Shown piece after piece: positions 20,547 through 31,587 of a stretch of DNA of 64,000 nt (position 1 is the first letter of the stretch; each line of letters opens with the position of its first letter). The notes under the pieces were generated by a model. It was given only the letters and a program-made list of their open reading frames with translations, made no database searches and was not told the DNA's origin. The stretch spans positions 5,146,001 to 5,210,000 of the forward strand of contig NC_065406.1 of NCBI RefSeq assembly GCF_024362695.1, in the 5' to 3' direction. A program made the translations under genes and the position numbers. The stretch is from Pectinophora gossypiella. Its lineage: Eukaryota > Arthropoda > Insecta > Lepidoptera > Gelechiidae.

Positions 20547-20675
20547 AAAACACATAATAACGGGTTCTTACCGCGTTTAAATCAGGGATATGAGACTCCC
20601 GATATTTCGACACTGTTTCAAGTGCCATGATCACGGGATGAACCCGTACCCGTAGAACCCGTTATTATGTGTTTT
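20547..20675. mobile_element. Inverted-repeat element, ~130 bp
   Basis: Perfect 22-bp inverted ends (20547-20568 and 20654-20675), starting 'aaaacacataataacgggtt', flank a loop containing 'gatatttcgacact'. This could be a small MITE. The target duplication is not readable in the A/T-rich flanks. Confidence 0.5.
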
Positions 20676-21160
20676 ATTATGATAATAACCGCGTAAACCT
20701 AAAACAAAGCTAATTATTAAATCTACATCATTGAAAGTTTGAAGCTAATTTCTATATTGAATTATTTTTGCTTAGTAAAGTTGCTCGTCTAACCGGTAAA
20801 AAAAAAACGCTATTGGCTAGGCGACAAATAAAGCAATTCCATTGGTTCATATAAATCGTTATGACGTTGCTATATTACGCCTGCTGATACATAGATATTT
20901 CCCTCTGTATGTATGTACCTCTAGGGCTGTGTGTATATCTAAACATTATGTATTCATACCAATGCATACGAGAGTGGATACATAACAGATACATTTCTAA
21001 TCTACAGCCCGTTCCCACAGATACCAATGATTGTGTGCACTGATACGTATCGGTCGGGATATTGACTTTTTCATCAAAAGTAGGTAGCTAGTCAACTATT
21101 TTCTAGATGACGTGATCATAGGCTTCCACATATGAACAAATGCCGCATTGAGTCGTTTCA
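20676..21160. other. Intergenic, nothing recognised
   Basis: AT-rich sequence, no repeats shared with the rest of the window. Confidence 0.45.
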
Positions 21161-21647
21161 TCTTCTAAATATATAAAAGGAGAAACTGACTGACTAGCAT
21201 ATCACCGCACAGCCTAAACGGCTAAACGTAGGCACTTGAAATTTGGAAGGAACGTAGATTAGGTACCGTAGAGGTGCACTAAAAAAGAATTCCCGAAATT
21301 CCTACGGGAACGGGAGTTAGTGGGAAAATCTTTTTGTATGAAAAATCTAAACCGCTTAAGTTAGACGCTTGAAATTTGGCATGCCGGTACCTTAGTAAAC
21401 TTAAAACTTAGTTGCAACAGGACATTGCAAAATTCCCACGGAAACGGGAGTTAGCGGGAAAAAACATTTGTATGAAAAAATCTTAACCGCGTAAGATAGA
21501 TGTTCTAGCATGCATGCATACCTTAGTAAATATAAAGTTTTATTATGGCTGTAATTAAATTAAGCATATCTTAACCTTTCTCCTACACACACAAATATCT
21601 CTCTTTTATAACACGCCACGCGGACGAAGTCGCGGGCAAAAGCTAGT
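21161..21647 (+). mobile_element. Non-autonomous Helitron, 487 bp
   Basis: It starts TCTTCTAAATATATAAAAGG after a host A and ends AAAAGCTAGT before a host T, matching Helitron A|T insertion and CTRRT 3' ends. Just upstream of the end, 'cgcggacgaagtcgcgggc' can form the usual short terminal hairpin. The interior holds two diverged direct repeats with 'ggaacgggagttagtgggaa' (about 21308 and 21440), each near a 'gaaatttgg' block. No Rep/helicase frame. No target duplication is expected for this class. Confidence 0.75.
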
Positions 21648-21699
21648 TTTATATGTATAATACTCGACTTATTACATTGAATTTAAATCATCATAATGA

Positions 21700-21880
21700 C
21701 ATCATTAATTTAAGAGCCACGCTCTTGTCGGTTTAGCATTCTCCATTCTTGTCTATCAAAGGCCAATTCTTTCACTTCCTTCTTATAAGACCCGACGTTC
21801 ACCTTCTCTTTAATCTGTTCCATATAAGCTCTTCTTGGTGTTCCCCTTCCTCTCTTTCCTTGTAGCTTGTTGTTTCCTCA
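21700..21880 (-). pseudogene. LINE C-terminal fragment, third type
   Basis: On the minus strand the frame reads RRAYMEQIKEKVNVGSY and then EVKELAFDRQEWRMLNRQER, followed by GS and a stop. This is the end of an endonuclease/RT polyprotein of a non-LTR retrotransposon. A degraded relative lies at 61275-61432 (-). No 5' part is present. Confidence 0.7.
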
Positions 21881-23280
21881 TTCGTCAAATTAACTAAATT
21901 CGGGAGGATTAAAAAGGCGGATTCGACGCGGAAGGCATCATCATTGTCAATATTTTAGAATGGATATCCACTAGGATATCCACTAGGAATTCACCGATTA
22001 GGGAAACGAAGGGTACTTTTTCGAAGTTCTCTCTCAAAGGTCACCTTACGCTAGTTGTTATAAAATCATCTTATTTTATCACGCAGGCAAGCTATAAACC
22101 TCGTGCATAAAACCCTTGTGATCACAGGCGTCTAGCTAGGGTATATTAAGTTTTCAATTACTTACTGAGTATAAATTATGATGGAACTACGTATTAGAAC
22201 GCTGATACACTCATTTTTATGCTCGTTAAGTATGTAGATTGCCTCGTGTATAAAATCAATCTCCATTCGCGATAAAAACCAACAATAGACGCCGGTATTA
22301 TATTTTAAACTGGATGAAAAAAGGCGACTCATCGAACTCAATTAGGCACATATTTATTTTAACGCTATTTTAATGCTATTATAAAAAATATCTGCTATTC
22401 ATGTAACATTAAATGGTGGTATAGTGACTACTCCCGATTTGAATAACTCTGAGAGGTAAAATGTGAGTAATTTCGATTAAAACTAAAATAACTGATAATA
22501 AAATGTATACTTGCTTAGACGAATCCACTCTAGGTAGAATTACTATTACATAATTCAAAATTTAATACATTTCAAAAAAATATATTATTTAGATTAGCCA
22601 CACCTACGCAAGGTCAACTTATTTCACAAGGAACCCCGCCTATGTCCCGTTCACAACAAAGCTTACAGATACATTTTGTTTAGCGTAATATCCTCGGGAA
22701 AATATGAGAATTCATAGCGGTTTTCAATAAAGGTTCCGGTATTCGGAACATCTACTCAAAATTCTTGTGGAATTCTGAATGCTATTCGCAAAGCTATAGA
22801 CATAAAAGCATTACTATGATTAGAATGTCGATTACTATTTTTAAATACTGGTTTTACTTCACTGTTTCACTGGCAGGAAAAAAAAGGAATGAATCCACCA
22901 CAATACAAGAGAAAAGATAAAAAAATATCGCAGATTGAACGTCGAGATTGTAGGAATGTTCAGAATGTTCGATGATCCTGTGAAGTTTTAATCACACTAT
23001 TATAATTGTTTGCTCATTTTTTGGCCTCTTTTTAGAAATTCATAGACTGAAAATATAAGTTTAAAAACTGAAACCCGACTACGGAAAATAATCGCTCTAA
23101 AAGGTATAAAACAAGAAAATAATTCTCTGAAATTCGTTTAGTTTTTAACTTACTTACTTATATTATTCTGGGTTCTTATTTATTAAGATTACATGTTTCC
23201 TTTATGTGTTTTATGCAAGATTTGGAGATAAAACACAACTCAATGTAATTATCGAGTAAATACAATAAAACCCGCAAGTT
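21881..23280. other. Intergenic, nothing recognised
   Basis: AT-rich DNA with a 12-bp tandem duplication (ggatatccacta, 21962-21985). No coding or repeat-family signal was found. Confidence 0.45.
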
Positions 23281-24053
23281 ATATATGTCGCAGGGATATG
23301 ATAAAAACGGGGATTAGATCAATTCCCTAAGGGATTTGATCAAATCACGGAGGATGTTAAAATAACAAGACGATTTTATCTTTTCCCTAAACAAATCTAG
23401 TGAATTAAACAAATATCTAAATTGGTTCAGTAAAAAGACAAAAATAATTTTGCTTTGGTATTTTAAAGGTTTATTTGGTAATTCTTCCCAAAATTTAAAA
23501 AGATTTGCTGATAAAATGAAAGACACTTCTTCTAAGATATATTAGTTGGTTACACTGTTTTGGTTGATGTACCAAAAGTAGACAGGGGTCCACTAGATGC
23601 AAATAATATTACAGGGATTGTATTAGGCACGAAATTTTTTTGTTATTCACGATGCCACAAATCAGCTACATGTTTTAATAAGTGATTATTACAAATAGGC
23701 ATATCATACGCAACTAAAATATTTTTAATTTTTTAAAGAAATGTTTGTTCATTCTTTCAAAAAAAAAGTATTGTTCTAAGTAATGGTGATTTTTTATATC
23801 AATATTTCCTTGTTTTGCACACACCTGATTATCATAATTATGTAGGTATATCTTACCAAATAAACCTTTAAAATACCAAAGCAAAATTATTTTTGTCATT
23901 TCACTGAACTAATTTAGGGATTTGTTCAATTCACTAGATTTGTTTAGGGAAAAGATAAAATCGTGTTGTTATTTTAACATCTTCCGTGATTTGATCAAAT
24001 CCCTTAGGGAATTGATCAAATCCCCGTTTTTATCATATCCCTGCGACATATAT
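23281..24053. mobile_element. DNA element with ~200-bp inverted arms, 773 bp
   Basis: The arms 23281-23481 and 23853-24053 are inverted copies with only about ten differences by eye. They open 'atatatgtcgcagggatatg'. The arms carry the repeated words 'gggatttgatcaaatc' and 'ccctaaacaaatctagtgaa'. The ~370-bp centre is AT-rich and unique. Short minus-strand frames (23314-23526, 23714-23899) lie in or across the arms and show no protein family. The flanks are TA-rich, so the target duplication is ambiguous. Confidence 0.8.
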
Positions 24054-26182
24054 ATGTAGTGATATGTAGGTACATATTTGAAATGTGCAAATTAAGCCCT
24101 TTCATTCGATACCATTGGAAAAAGAAAACTGTTTTCGCCCTCAGTTTATGTCCTCTACAGGGCGCCACATCAATCATCATCAATCAATCATCATCATCAA
24201 ATAATCAATTTAGCATGATGTTACATCTAGCCTATAACCACTGGACAATCAAGACGCTTCTAGTGACACCTCATTTGTTAAATTCTGACAAATGGTTTAG
24301 AAGGTGGTAACAGGCGCGCATACACACTTATATACATAACGGACAAACACATAACCCTCCGTTTTGCTTCGCCGTAGTCGCGTAAAAAAGGAACAATATT
24401 ACAACTCAACATACCTAATATTAAGCTCGAGGCACTATAATTATACTATGCTAAACTTTATGACAAACTATTTCAAGCCTAAACTCATTTCCTTTGGCTT
24501 ATCATGCAGTAACTTAATAGAGTCCAAGCATTAAACGTGGAGTTGTAATAAGAAGACATTAAATAGTAGTTTCGGCGGTAAATTAGGGTTCGCCAAGATA
24601 ATTTACGCTAGAGTTGCCCAAAGCAAAATGACCCTTTGTAACTACTCAAATACTACGGCTTTACAAAGGCAAGGGCCTTTTGATTATTACCCAAGGACGT
24701 CCCAAATTAGCGCTTTTTGTAAACTAAAATGATGGACGAGGACAGATTAGCGACTGAAATCGTAACTACGGAGTTTTGCTTAGATTTTAATTTATGGAGA
24801 GCCGTCGCGGTTGTGAGGAGTCATATCAAACTTATTAATTATACCCGGAATTATGCATCTTCATGAAGAGACGTCATAGGGTAAGCATAAGTAAGTATTA
24901 ACATAAGAAGACGGAGCATGAACTGCTTAGTTGTTAGTGAAATAGTGTAAAAAAACACTTTCACTAATTCCTGTAAACGTAAGTAATCGACATGTACGAG
25001 GTTTGTATTGATTATGACTTAGATTAAAAGTAATACCATCTTATTTTAATGGTTCTAAGTAAATAGGTAGGTAAGTAGGTAAGTACCTGTTAAAAAAAGG
25101 GGGAGAAACATTTGTTTCCGATCCTTTACATAATGGGTACATCAGTAAAGGTCTGAACACAAAATTCTACAACAGATTACTAGAAATACACAGTATTAAC
25201 TTTAGGCGACAAATATTGCAGCTTTGAACTAAATGTAACCGTACCCAGAACAAAGGTCACTCTTCTGTAATTCCTAGCTCCATTAACCATTAGGCACAAC
25301 ACATGAGCTCGACCCTCTGACGTGTCAGCTGCCGTGTCAGGTGTCGAGTCAGCTCAGCAATTTAGTTGCTCTGTGTTGTTCGTTTGCGACCTGACGCGGT
25401 CAGACACTCGCACCTAACGCGACGTGAAAGTTTAACAAGGTTAAACACAGAGCATCCTAGCATTTAAAAATTAGAACACGACATTTCTTATTCATCATAA
25501 AAGATTCATAACGTTTCAGAATCATTAACAAAGGAGACTTTATATAAAATGTACCTACTCGACTTTATTTTTGACTTTAGACTACTTTTTAGGCTTTTAA
25601 GCTTTCACGGTTAGGTAAGATTAATTGTTAGGTAGGCACTACAGTTTATTTCTAAACTTTTTCGAACGTACATGTGGTTAAAGACGGATGAGAGATTATT
25701 ATTTTTCTAACATGAGGGCTAACGAGTACATATGTAAAAAGATTTCTACAAACGAGATTTTAAACGGAATTTAATATGTAGGTAATTATTACCACACTTA
25801 TAATTACTTAATACATAATAGAAATTACACAGGCCGTCAGTAACATTTGTGTGTTTCTCAGCCGCGTATAAATAATACCGAGAGTTGGTTTTAGAAACGA
25901 CGAATATAAATCAAAATCAATATTCTGAATGGCATCATTATTGTCTATCGACTGCAACTCTGTAGTTTGAAGAAAAGTGAGTTTAGTTACGAAGAGCTTA
26001 TTTATACAAGAGACAATTCACGCTTGTAATCCTTTTCGGATTGGGCAGAGTCGTACAAATAAACTTGCAGCTGTACGTACTTAAATACTTCACAAGGATT
26101 ATGATATGATGAACTTTGTGGTGACAGATTACTAGTCATAATACTAGCACATAATTTTCCCCTACTTATATAAAATATAATC
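24054..26182. other. Intergenic, nothing firmly recognised
   Basis: A tail-like block 'ccctccgttttgcttcgccg' at 24355-24376 resembles the end of another retroposon. A GC-richer patch at 25305-25435 holds several GTGTCAG-type words and a CAGCTG. No open frame supports a gene. Confidence 0.4.
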
Positions 26183-26440
26183 GAAGTGACTGCCTGTCTG
26201 ACCTTCTAACCCGCGAAAGGAAAATCAGCCCAATATAGGTTAGGTCACATACCTCTGAAATGCATTTCTCGGGTATGTGGGTTTCATCACGATGTTTCCC
26301 TTCACCGCTGAACATGTGATAACTATGATCTAAACATGAATTCGAAAATCATTGGTTTAGGCGTATGCTGGGATTCGAACCTGTGACCTCAAAGTGAGAC
26401 TCAAATGTTTTATCAACTGGGTTAACTACGGCTATTCAAA
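26183..26440 (-). mobile_element. SINE family B with tRNA-like head, 3'-truncated
   Basis: On the minus strand it starts near 26440 with an A-box-like 'tagttaacccagttgat', followed by a perfect B box GGTTCGAATCC. The full body follows to 'caggcagtcacttc'. The last ~80 bp seen in other copies are missing. Confidence 0.8.
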
Positions 26441-26479
26441 GTAGATAACTTAACATTGTTAATTTACTTTGTAGTTTAG

Positions 26480-26572
26480 CCATAGAATAAGGAATAATAC
26501 TACGTGTAGAACGCCAACTCTCCGCTCCCCACCAGCATCTGAGCTAGGTTTACCTCACCCCCCTCGAACATA
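26480..26572. repeat. Dispersed repeat family K, copy 1
   Basis: The blocks 'aggaataatactacgtgtag' and 'caactctccgctccccacca' then 'taggtttacctc' recur at 59838-59915 in the same order. Function and class unknown. Confidence 0.5.
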
Positions 26573-27113
26573 GTTTAGACTTGAATCGTATGGCGTCAGA
26601 CGTCACACACACAGATGTGCGTGTATGATAACGCCAAAGTGTAGTGTCTGTGTAAAACGAGGTTGTTTTTATGAAGTGTCCGGAGTGTGGTTTAGTGTAA
26701 TCTTCCAGTGGTTTAGTGTCATTTACCGCAACTTTTTGACTCGCCGAATATTTTTTCGCCTATAATCCGAAGAATCAATTTCAAAACTCATCTTGACCTC
26801 GCGGTGACCGATGAATTTCATATACACAAGAAAATGACACGTAACAGCCATCTGCCACCCTCTCAGTATCAAATTATTGCGCATCACTGCCTCGCTTGAT
26901 AGATACGCATTTATTTTCTTGGTCAGCAAACTTGAACCAACTACGAACGAGGAGCGGATTGATCTTTTAAATTTATTAAATAATAGTATTAGGTAGATTG
27001 TCAAATAAAATGACAAATGAGGAGCGCTGAGGGCTCTTACCTGATAATAGATCAATACTTGTCTTATTTATCTAATCTGACCACCGCTAGTCAAAGACTG
27101 TGGATAAAATTGT
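26573..27113. other. Mostly unassigned; short family D LINE end at 27010-27055 (-)
   Basis: The only recognisable piece is the minus-strand 'gagggctcttacc..aaatgaggagcgctgag' region, which matches the 3' end of LINE family D. The frame at 26723-27055 (-) crosses it by chance and is not called. Confidence 0.4.
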
Positions 27114-27490
27114 CTAGGTTGGATCACGCTTACCTAGCAAATGCTTTTTCACTGTAGCCTTGAAGACTCTCAGATTATAACGAGTTGGAAAAACAGACGA
27201 CGGCAGACAGTTCCACTCTTTTGCTGTTCGCATCAAAATGGAAGAGGCAAAAAGTTTAGTGCGGATTGGAGGAATATCCACAACATAAGGATGTTTTGCC
27301 TGCCGACGTCTAGTTGTCCGTAGATGGAATGGAGTGGGAATCAACTCGTGAAGTTCCTGCGCACACTCACCGAAGTGTACCCTATAAAAACTGACAGACA
27401 AGTTACCATTCGTCTGTGTTCTAGACTTTGGAGTCGAGCTCTATTGCTCATTACTCCACCGAGTCGAACTTAACGCTTAACGCGCTTTTA
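27114..27490 (-). pseudogene. Non-LTR retrotransposon RT C-terminus, frameshifted remnant
   Basis: On the minus strand the downstream frame (27401-27114) reads FYRVHFGECAQELHELIP and then TAKEWNCLPSSVFPTRYNLR up to a stop. Upstream of it, in another frame, lies RLQSLEHRRMVTCLSVF. These are the conserved C-terminal blocks of a CR1/jockey-type RT as found in many moths. The shift between LSVF and FYRV shows that it is dead. A second, more decayed copy lies at 31950-32440 (+). Confidence 0.75.
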
Positions 27491-27540
27491 ACGCTTACTG
27501 CAATGCGTGTTCAGAATATGCTTTGTTTAGATTTCCGATT

Positions 27541-27985
27541 GTCCACACAAATGGGAGCGCTGAGAGCTCTCACCCGGTACAAAATTTAGGAAAACAGGCC
27601 TGATCGTGCCCTGTTGGGCACGAGAGGATATTTATAAGAATTAAGCGACCAAAGTGGCCCGATAGCTATCTTCTTCTCTCGTGTGGGTTGTGAGGTGGAT
27701 TACCAACCTCATCAACCCTGGTGTCAGGGCTACTATTGAGCCGCTAAAGGCCCCTGACATGACTCATGTAACGACTACGTACTTACATCCGTAAGTAGTA
27801 ACCGGGACCAACGGTTTAACGGCCGATAGCGATAAACGCTGGATGAGCGAACTTGTCGATCACGCCGGCGGGGTACCGACCCCATATAGAGGACCCCGAT
27901 CGCGGTCCTGAAGTCTTTGTCGTCGCGAGCTGATTAGCCGCCTCTATAGCTAGAGTCATCGGGTCGTCAGGATCGTATAACTCAA
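27541..27985 (-). mobile_element. Jockey-like LINE family D 3' end, interrupted by a SINE
   Basis: It contains the family blocks 'ggagcgctgagagctctcac', 'aggcctgatcgtgccctgtt' and 'gtcgcgagctgattagccg'. A 156-bp SINE A tail sits in the middle between two copies of CCGATAGC. The poly(A) end of the LINE is degraded. Confidence 0.72.
27667..27822 (-). mobile_element. SINE family A, 5'-truncated, nested in LINE D
   Basis: It starts at the family's 3' terminal block (complement of 'acaacccacacgagagaag') and extends to the core edge. Target copies CCGATAGC are at 27659-27666 and 27823-27830, which fixes its borders. Antisense to the window, same strand as the LINE it interrupts. Confidence 0.78.
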
Positions 27986-28081
27986 TGGTGTCTTCACGTT
28001 ATGATGTGTATAACACTTCTCGCTACATCGCTTTCAGTGAGACACACAACAACATCTCCATCAACGTCCTGTAAACAACTA

Positions 28082-28110
28082 CGAGGGGAGGTCAAAAAGT
28101 TCGCGGAATG
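28082..28110 (+). repeat. Left inverted terminal repeat of the mariner
   Basis: CGAGGGGAGGTCAAAAAG followed by 'ttcgcggaatg'. It matches the complement of 29348-29376 without a mismatch that I can see. Confidence 0.9.
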
Positions 28111-28260
28111 GAGGGGTTGGAGGGGGTTGGTTTGCTCGTACAGGTAGCCGCTAGTTGCACACCTCATTAACAGTATATGTACCAAGTTTGAAGCAAATCG
28201 GGTCATTAACGTTTGAACTATCGACCAGCAAACAAGTGAATCGGGAAGAACTCAGCGAAT

Positions 28261-29316
28261 ATGGAGAAAATTGAACACCGCGCCGTCATTAAGTTCCTCA
28301 CCAAGCAAGGAAAATCCGCTCAGACGATTTTTCAAGAGCTGTTAGCAGTTTACGCGGACTCTGCCCCTGGTAAAACCATGGTTTACAAGTGGCATAGTCT
28401 TTTCAAGCAAGGAAGAGAGTCGATTGAAGATGACCCCCGCTCCGGACGGCCCATTGAGGCCACCACACCGGAAATCATCGAAAAAGTAGAGAAACTTGTA
28501 TTAGAAGATACCCGCTTGAAGAAGAAGCAGCTTGCAGCAATGGTCGGTGTATCCGAAACAAGTATTTTAAATATCCTACATCAACATCTTGGGATGACTA
28601 AGGTCAGCGCAAGATGGGTTCCAAGAATGCTCACGCCACTTCAAAAAAGCGAGCGTGTCGAGTGTTCTCGCTAGTTTTTAGAGCTCTGTGGAGAGAATAA
28701 GGAAGAAGTTATGGCCCGGATTGTTACTGGAGATGAAACCTAGGTTCACCACTATGAACCTGAGTCGAAGCAAGAGTCGATGCAGTGGCATAAAAAAGGC
28801 ACACCTCCTCCAAAGAAGTTTAAGGTGTCACAATCGGCCGGAAAGATCATGGCCACTATTTTTTGGGATACAGAAGGTATTTTGCTGATTGATTATAAAG
28901 ATCGTGGTGTGACTATAACGGGACATTACTACGCTTCTTTACTGGATAGATTGAAAGAGGCTATCAAGGAAAAAAGAAGAGGAAAGCTGTCAAGAGGTGT
29001 GCTCCTTTTGCACGACAACGCACCCGTCCACACGTGCCATGTTGCGACGGCTGCCATTCACCGATGCGGGTTCGAAAAATTAAACCACCCGCCTTACAGT
29101 CCAGACTTGGCCCCCAGCGATTATTATTTGTTCTCAAAAATGAAAAAGGAACTGCGTGGACGAAAATTTGGCGATGATGAAGAAGTCAAGTCTGCAATTT
29201 CGGCCTATTTTGACAGCAAAGAGAAATCTTTTTTTTATGATGGAATAAACAAATTATTTGATAGATCCGGAAAATGTATTAAGGTTAAGGGAGAATATAT
29301 TGAAAAGGAAAAATAG
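28261..29316 (+). pseudogene. Mariner transposase with two in-frame stop codons
   Basis: The frame is continuous for 351 codons except for TAG at 28672-28674 and TAG at 28741-28743. The N-terminal half has the paired helix-turn-helix DNA-binding region, with the linker signature DDPRSGRPIE (~residues 59-68). The catalytic half keeps GDET before the second stop, HDNAPVHT, and YSPDLAPSDYYLF. The last two Asp residues are 34 residues apart, the D34D spacing of mariner. The second stop replaces the residue after GDET, which is usually Trp, so a single G-to-A change explains it. There are no frameshifts. It cannot make a full-length enzyme, although the first 137 residues could be made as a DNA-binding fragment. 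Confidence 0.92.
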
Positions 29317-29347
29317 TTTCGTGTTTAATTTCGACCCCCTTCCCCCT

Positions 29348-29376
29348 CATTCCGCGAACTTTTTGACCTCCCCTCG
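29348..29376 (-). repeat. Right inverted terminal repeat of the mariner
   Basis: It reads 'cattccgcgaactttttgac' then 'ctcccctcg', the complement of the left end. TA follows. Confidence 0.9.
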
Positions 29377-29378
29377 TA

Positions 29379-29775
29379 TCACACAAGCTGGAATTGAAAA
29401 CAAATAGCTTTTTTGCTGTTAGTTCTATATTACTAGCTATCTCTTTTTATGTGATTAATTTGCAAATATTTGTGTGTAAGGCTCGACAAAAATCGGTTAA
29501 TTATTTATCATACTTTCTATCTTCATTAATAATTGTATCAAATTATACAGGGGCAATTAATGATCTCTTTGTTTATAGAGGTAGTATGTATAATATTTGA
29601 TTACTTGTAGCTCTGCCCACCCCATTAGGTATTACGGGCGTAAGTTTATGTTTTATGTATGTTTTTATACTTCTAAGTTCCATGAAATCTTGTGGGAGAA
29701 TCTTTGAGGTCAATTTTGCATTTCAGCATGATTAAAAATAAATTAATATTACGCTAAACAGTTTATGCTAATATA
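29379..29775. other. Intergenic, nothing recognised
   Basis: AT-rich right flank of the mariner. The short frame at 29394-29600 is hydrophobic by composition only. Confidence 0.45.
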
Positions 29776-29946
29776 CAGGGTTAATATGAAGTGGAATTTT
29801 TCGTCACAAAAGTATGGAAATGAAAATAATTAAATAACAAAAATTATTTTATAAATTTTTCGACAGGAAATTCCACTTGATATCAACTCAGAATCATGGT
29901 CTGAATCATCCCCCTTAGTATTCGTTACGATGTCACTAACACATTG
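29776..29946. mobile_element. Single TA-MITE unit, left arm mostly deleted
   Basis: It keeps 'cagggt' at the left, then jumps to 'taatatgaagtggaattttt'. The right arm is complete to 'gtcactaacacattg'. TA lies on both sides (29774-29775, 29947-29948). Confidence 0.8.
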
Positions 29947-30399
29947 TATATGTGTATCGTAGGTTTTACCTTAATAAACTTTATTATTATTATAATTTAG
30001 TATCGATCGCCATCGACTCGCAAAGAAGAAGATTATTATTCTTTTTTCTAAACACGGCTTTATATACTTAAGGTAAAATTACCTTTACAAGAGACTAGAA
30101 CTGATAAGAAATTTAATAAAACAATATACTCAGGTACTTACTTACTGTTTTATTGTATTGCTTATTCTATGATAGGTACGGTACTACGGTGTAAGCTACA
30201 TCGCACACAGGCGTAAGTTAAGTACCTACTCGTAGATAAGACGCATAAGTAATTCACCTGCCCTACATTTAGACTACATCCACTTCTTGACTCTTACTTT
30301 GAATTTTTCATGTCGATCGATCAGATGTCAGTTTAATTTTCACGATCTTATACCTATTTTTACAAGTGTTTTTTCTATAAACATAATAGGTATTAACAT
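29947..30399. other. Intergenic, nothing recognised
   Basis: No open frames of note and no shared repeats. Confidence 0.45.
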
Positions 30400-30525
30400 A
30401 AGCTCATAATTATATCCCAATTGGGGCAGTCAGAGGTATATCCTAAGATGAACTGAGTACCCACGCCTTATCAATCTTTCTGTTAGACCAACGTGGTGAG
30501 CCGTATCGCCGTCTATAATGATCGA
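30400..30525 (+). repeat. Dispersed repeat family E
   Basis: The blocks 'tcccaattggggcagtcaga', 'ctttctgttagaccaacgtg' and 'tatcgccgtctataatg' are in family order. Confidence 0.6.
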
Positions 30526-30899
30526 ATAAACTGTGTTGTTTTCGTTAACGGTATCAATAAGAAAGATATTGCAAAGACATTGTTTTACGGGTGAATATTA
30601 TATCCCTGCCTACAAAACGTGTGGAAAATATTACAGGTAAACAGATTATTATTATTGTAGAAGCTTTTATGTCTGATGAGGCGTAATTTAAATGGAGGTT
30701 ACAGGGTACTTGTATTTGTTTTTCAAATATTATTACTCATATATTTTTTAATTGGTATCATTATAATGTTTACGATATTTTTTAAAATAAGTAAGTACTT
30801 ATGCCCTGAAAATAGAAATAAAAATACAACTTTCTTAATTTTAATTACGGTTAGCTCTTCCCTAACCGTGTGATGCTATGTTCTCATTCTTAACTGTCA
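30526..30899. other. Intergenic, nothing recognised
   Basis: The frame at 30676-30873 gives one hydrophobic stretch from AT-rich sequence. There is no homology signal and no splice context. Confidence 0.4.
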
Positions 30900-31220
30900 A
30901 GAATTGTGGTCCAGTGATTGAGCGTTAGGCTCACGATCCAGAGGCCCCGGGTTCGAATCCCTGTGGGGACATGTCACAAAAATCACTTTGTGATCCCTAA
31001 TTTGGTTAGGATATTACAGGCAGATCACCTGATTGTCCGAAAGTAACATGATCCGTGCTTCGGAAGGCACTTTAAGCCTTTTTGGTCCCGGTTACTACTT
31101 ACTGATGTAAGTATATAGTCGTTACATGAGTCACGTTAGGGTCCTATGGCGGCTTAATCATCCTGACACCAGGGTTAATGAGGTTGGTATTCCACCTCAC
31201 AACCCACACGATAAGAAGAA
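30900..31220 (+). mobile_element. SINE family A, full copy
   Basis: The head is 'ggtccagtgattgagcg', with a perfect B box GGTTCGAATCC at about 30951-30961. The core 'ccgtgcttcggaaggcac' is at 31052-31069, and the tail ends 'acaacccacacgataagaag'. This is the best-preserved copy of the family here. Confidence 0.85.
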
Positions 31221-31587
31221 GAATATGTCGCTCATTCAGATGAGCTGCTGTCAGAGCGGTAGCTTAAAATCAGACTGAAATTTCATTATCGGTACAATGT
31301 GTAATACAGTATACCACAAATTCAACTCAAACATACCTCCCTCGAGAATACAAAGGTTAATACCTTACGTACATTATAAATAGTAGTCATACAGCTGGCA
31401 CCTGTTTGCGATTCGTGTTAACATCACGATCGCCGTGCTTTCGGTAAGCCGGGCCTTGGGTACTTGTTTGTTCAGTCAATATGCTGATACGAAAACTCAC
31501 TGAGCCCCGTACGATTAAAAACACAAAATTACTAACTTAGTTTTTTTATAGAAAGAACTGTCATTCTTAGAAATGAGATAGTAGTGG
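31221..31587. other. Intergenic, nothing recognised
   Basis: No repeat or gene signal found. Confidence 0.45.

Larger units (their letters stand above)
28082..29376 (+). mobile_element. Mariner transposon, 1295 bp, structurally complete
   Basis: The inverted ends are 29 bp or more (28082-28110 and 29348-29376), starting CGAGGGGAGGTCAAAAAG, and are nearly perfect. They are flanked by TA (28080-28081, 29377-29378). The length is typical of mariner. It encodes one transposase broken by two stop codons. Confidence 0.93.

Noticed and set aside
23314..23899. Two small minus-strand frames in the 773-bp inverted-arm element
   Set aside because: They share sequence only because the arms are inverted copies; no transposase motif such as DDE/D or a zinc finger is present.
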